NCBI GenBank assembly: GCA_023434015.1 | Contig: JAEYTM010000336.1 | Coordinates: 1-14,589, forward strand | Reading direction: 5' to 3' | Source of the DNA: Pseudomonadota bacterium | Lineage (GTDB): Bacteria; Pseudomonadota; Alphaproteobacteria; Caulobacterales; Caulobacteraceae | Length of the DNA stretch: 14,589 nt | In this document: positions 14,180-14,589 of the stretch, piece by piece | Layout of the letters: each line of letters begins with the position of its first letter | Position numbering within the stretch: the stretch's first letter is position 1 | The notes under the pieces: model-generated | What the model saw: the letters and a program-made list of their open reading frames with translations, nothing else | What the model was told of the DNA's origin: nothing | Databases searched by the model: none | Translations under genes and position numbers: made by a program

Positions 14180-14589
14180 TCCCGGCGCCAGCGCACGGCC
14201 AGACGCCCGCCGCCCTGGCCGGCGAGACGCGAGATGATCGCCAGGTTGCCGCGCACCCGCCACTCGACCTGCGCCACCGTGCCTTCGCGACCGCCGCCGA
14301 TGATCTCCAGATAGACGTCGTCGGTCAGGTACTTGCCGCCGGCCACCGTCATCCCGGACTCGTCACCGCCGGCGAACGCCAACCGATCGAGGCCGGCGAA
14401 GTTGCGCAGGTTGCCGATCACGTCGAAACCACCGCCGCTGGCGAGCGCCGAGATCGCCGAGGCGAGCTGAGCGGCCTCCAGCGGCGAAAGCTGAGCCGCG
14501 GAGCGCCCGAACAGCACCTGTGACAGAACCTCGTCGTTCGGCAGCACCGGGGTCGAGGTCAGGGTGATCTCCGGCCGCGCGGCGGTCCC
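14173..14589 (-). CDS. tamB: TamB (translocation and assembly module), C-terminal fragment cut by window edge
   Basis: Only the last 138 residues are present; the gene continues beyond the right edge. The fragment is the conserved TamB/DUF490 C-terminus: PEITLTSTPVLPNDEVLSQ, then LFGRSAAQLSPLEAAQLASA, GGGFDVIGNLRNFAGLDRL, the GKYLTDDVYLEI strand and the terminal VRWRRDY. TamB is a long inner-membrane-anchored beta-taco protein spanning the periplasm. It works with an outer-membrane Omp85 protein (TamA) in barrel-protein assembly and phospholipid transport to the outer membrane. There is no internal start to consider: the frame is open to the edge, and the GTG at 14547 is simply an internal Val codon. 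The stop overlaps the phhA stop region by 7 bases in convergent orientation. Confidence 0.95.
   Translation of the reverse strand, partial: GTAARPEITLTSTPVLPNDEVLSQVLFGRSAAQLSPLEAAQLASAISALASGGGFDVIGNLRNFAGLDRLAFAGGDESGMTVAGGKYLTDDVYLEIIGGGREGTVAQVEWRVRGNLAIISRLAGQGGGRLAVRWRRDY

Overview
The window is GC-rich, densely packed bacterial chromosome. Gene content and protein style point to an alphaproteobacterium, most likely Caulobacterales (Caulobacter, Phenylobacterium or Brevundimonas type). Pointers are the TonB-receptor plus beta-helix lipoprotein pair, the PQQ-dehydrogenase plus DUF2231 pair, and the ppx-rlmE-guaB-MAPEG-rsmB-guaA run. The genus cannot be fixed from the sequence alone. I see no rRNA, tRNA, CRISPR array, insertion sequence or phage gene.

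Left end (11-4431): a minus-strand pair of a signal-lipoprotein with a beta-helix-like body (2662-4140), followed after 68 bases by an 860-residue TonB-dependent receptor (11-2593). Between them the mRNA can form a strong 9-bp hairpin. Upstream of the lipoprotein, 114 bases before its start, lies a clear PhoB-binding site. It is a set of 7-mers resembling CTGTCAT spaced exactly 11 bases apart. This suggests a phosphate-starvation-induced surface capture and uptake system and is the most interesting part of the window.

Divergent plus-strand pair (4432-6161): a small DUF2231 membrane protein whose stop overlaps the start of a lipoprotein of the PQQ-dependent sorbosone/aldose dehydrogenase family. 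It ends 4 bases before the convergent guaA.

Centre (6166-12733, minus strand, read right to left): ppx/gppA-type phosphatase, rlmE (23S rRNA 2'-O-methyltransferase), guaB (IMP dehydrogenase), a MAPEG membrane protein, rsmB (16S rRNA m5C methyltransferase) and guaA (GMP synthase). The genes overlap or abut, with one real gap (10875-10952) carrying a GC hairpin and a likely guaB promoter. The block combines guanine nucleotide synthesis, a polyphosphate/(p)ppGpp-type phosphatase and two ribosomal RNA modification enzymes.

Right end (12895-14589): hspQ is transcribed divergently from ppx with a plausible heat-shock (sigma-32) promoter. Then come phhA (phenylalanine 4-hydroxylase) and, convergent and overlapping it by 7 bases, the C-terminal end of tamB, which is cut by the window edge.
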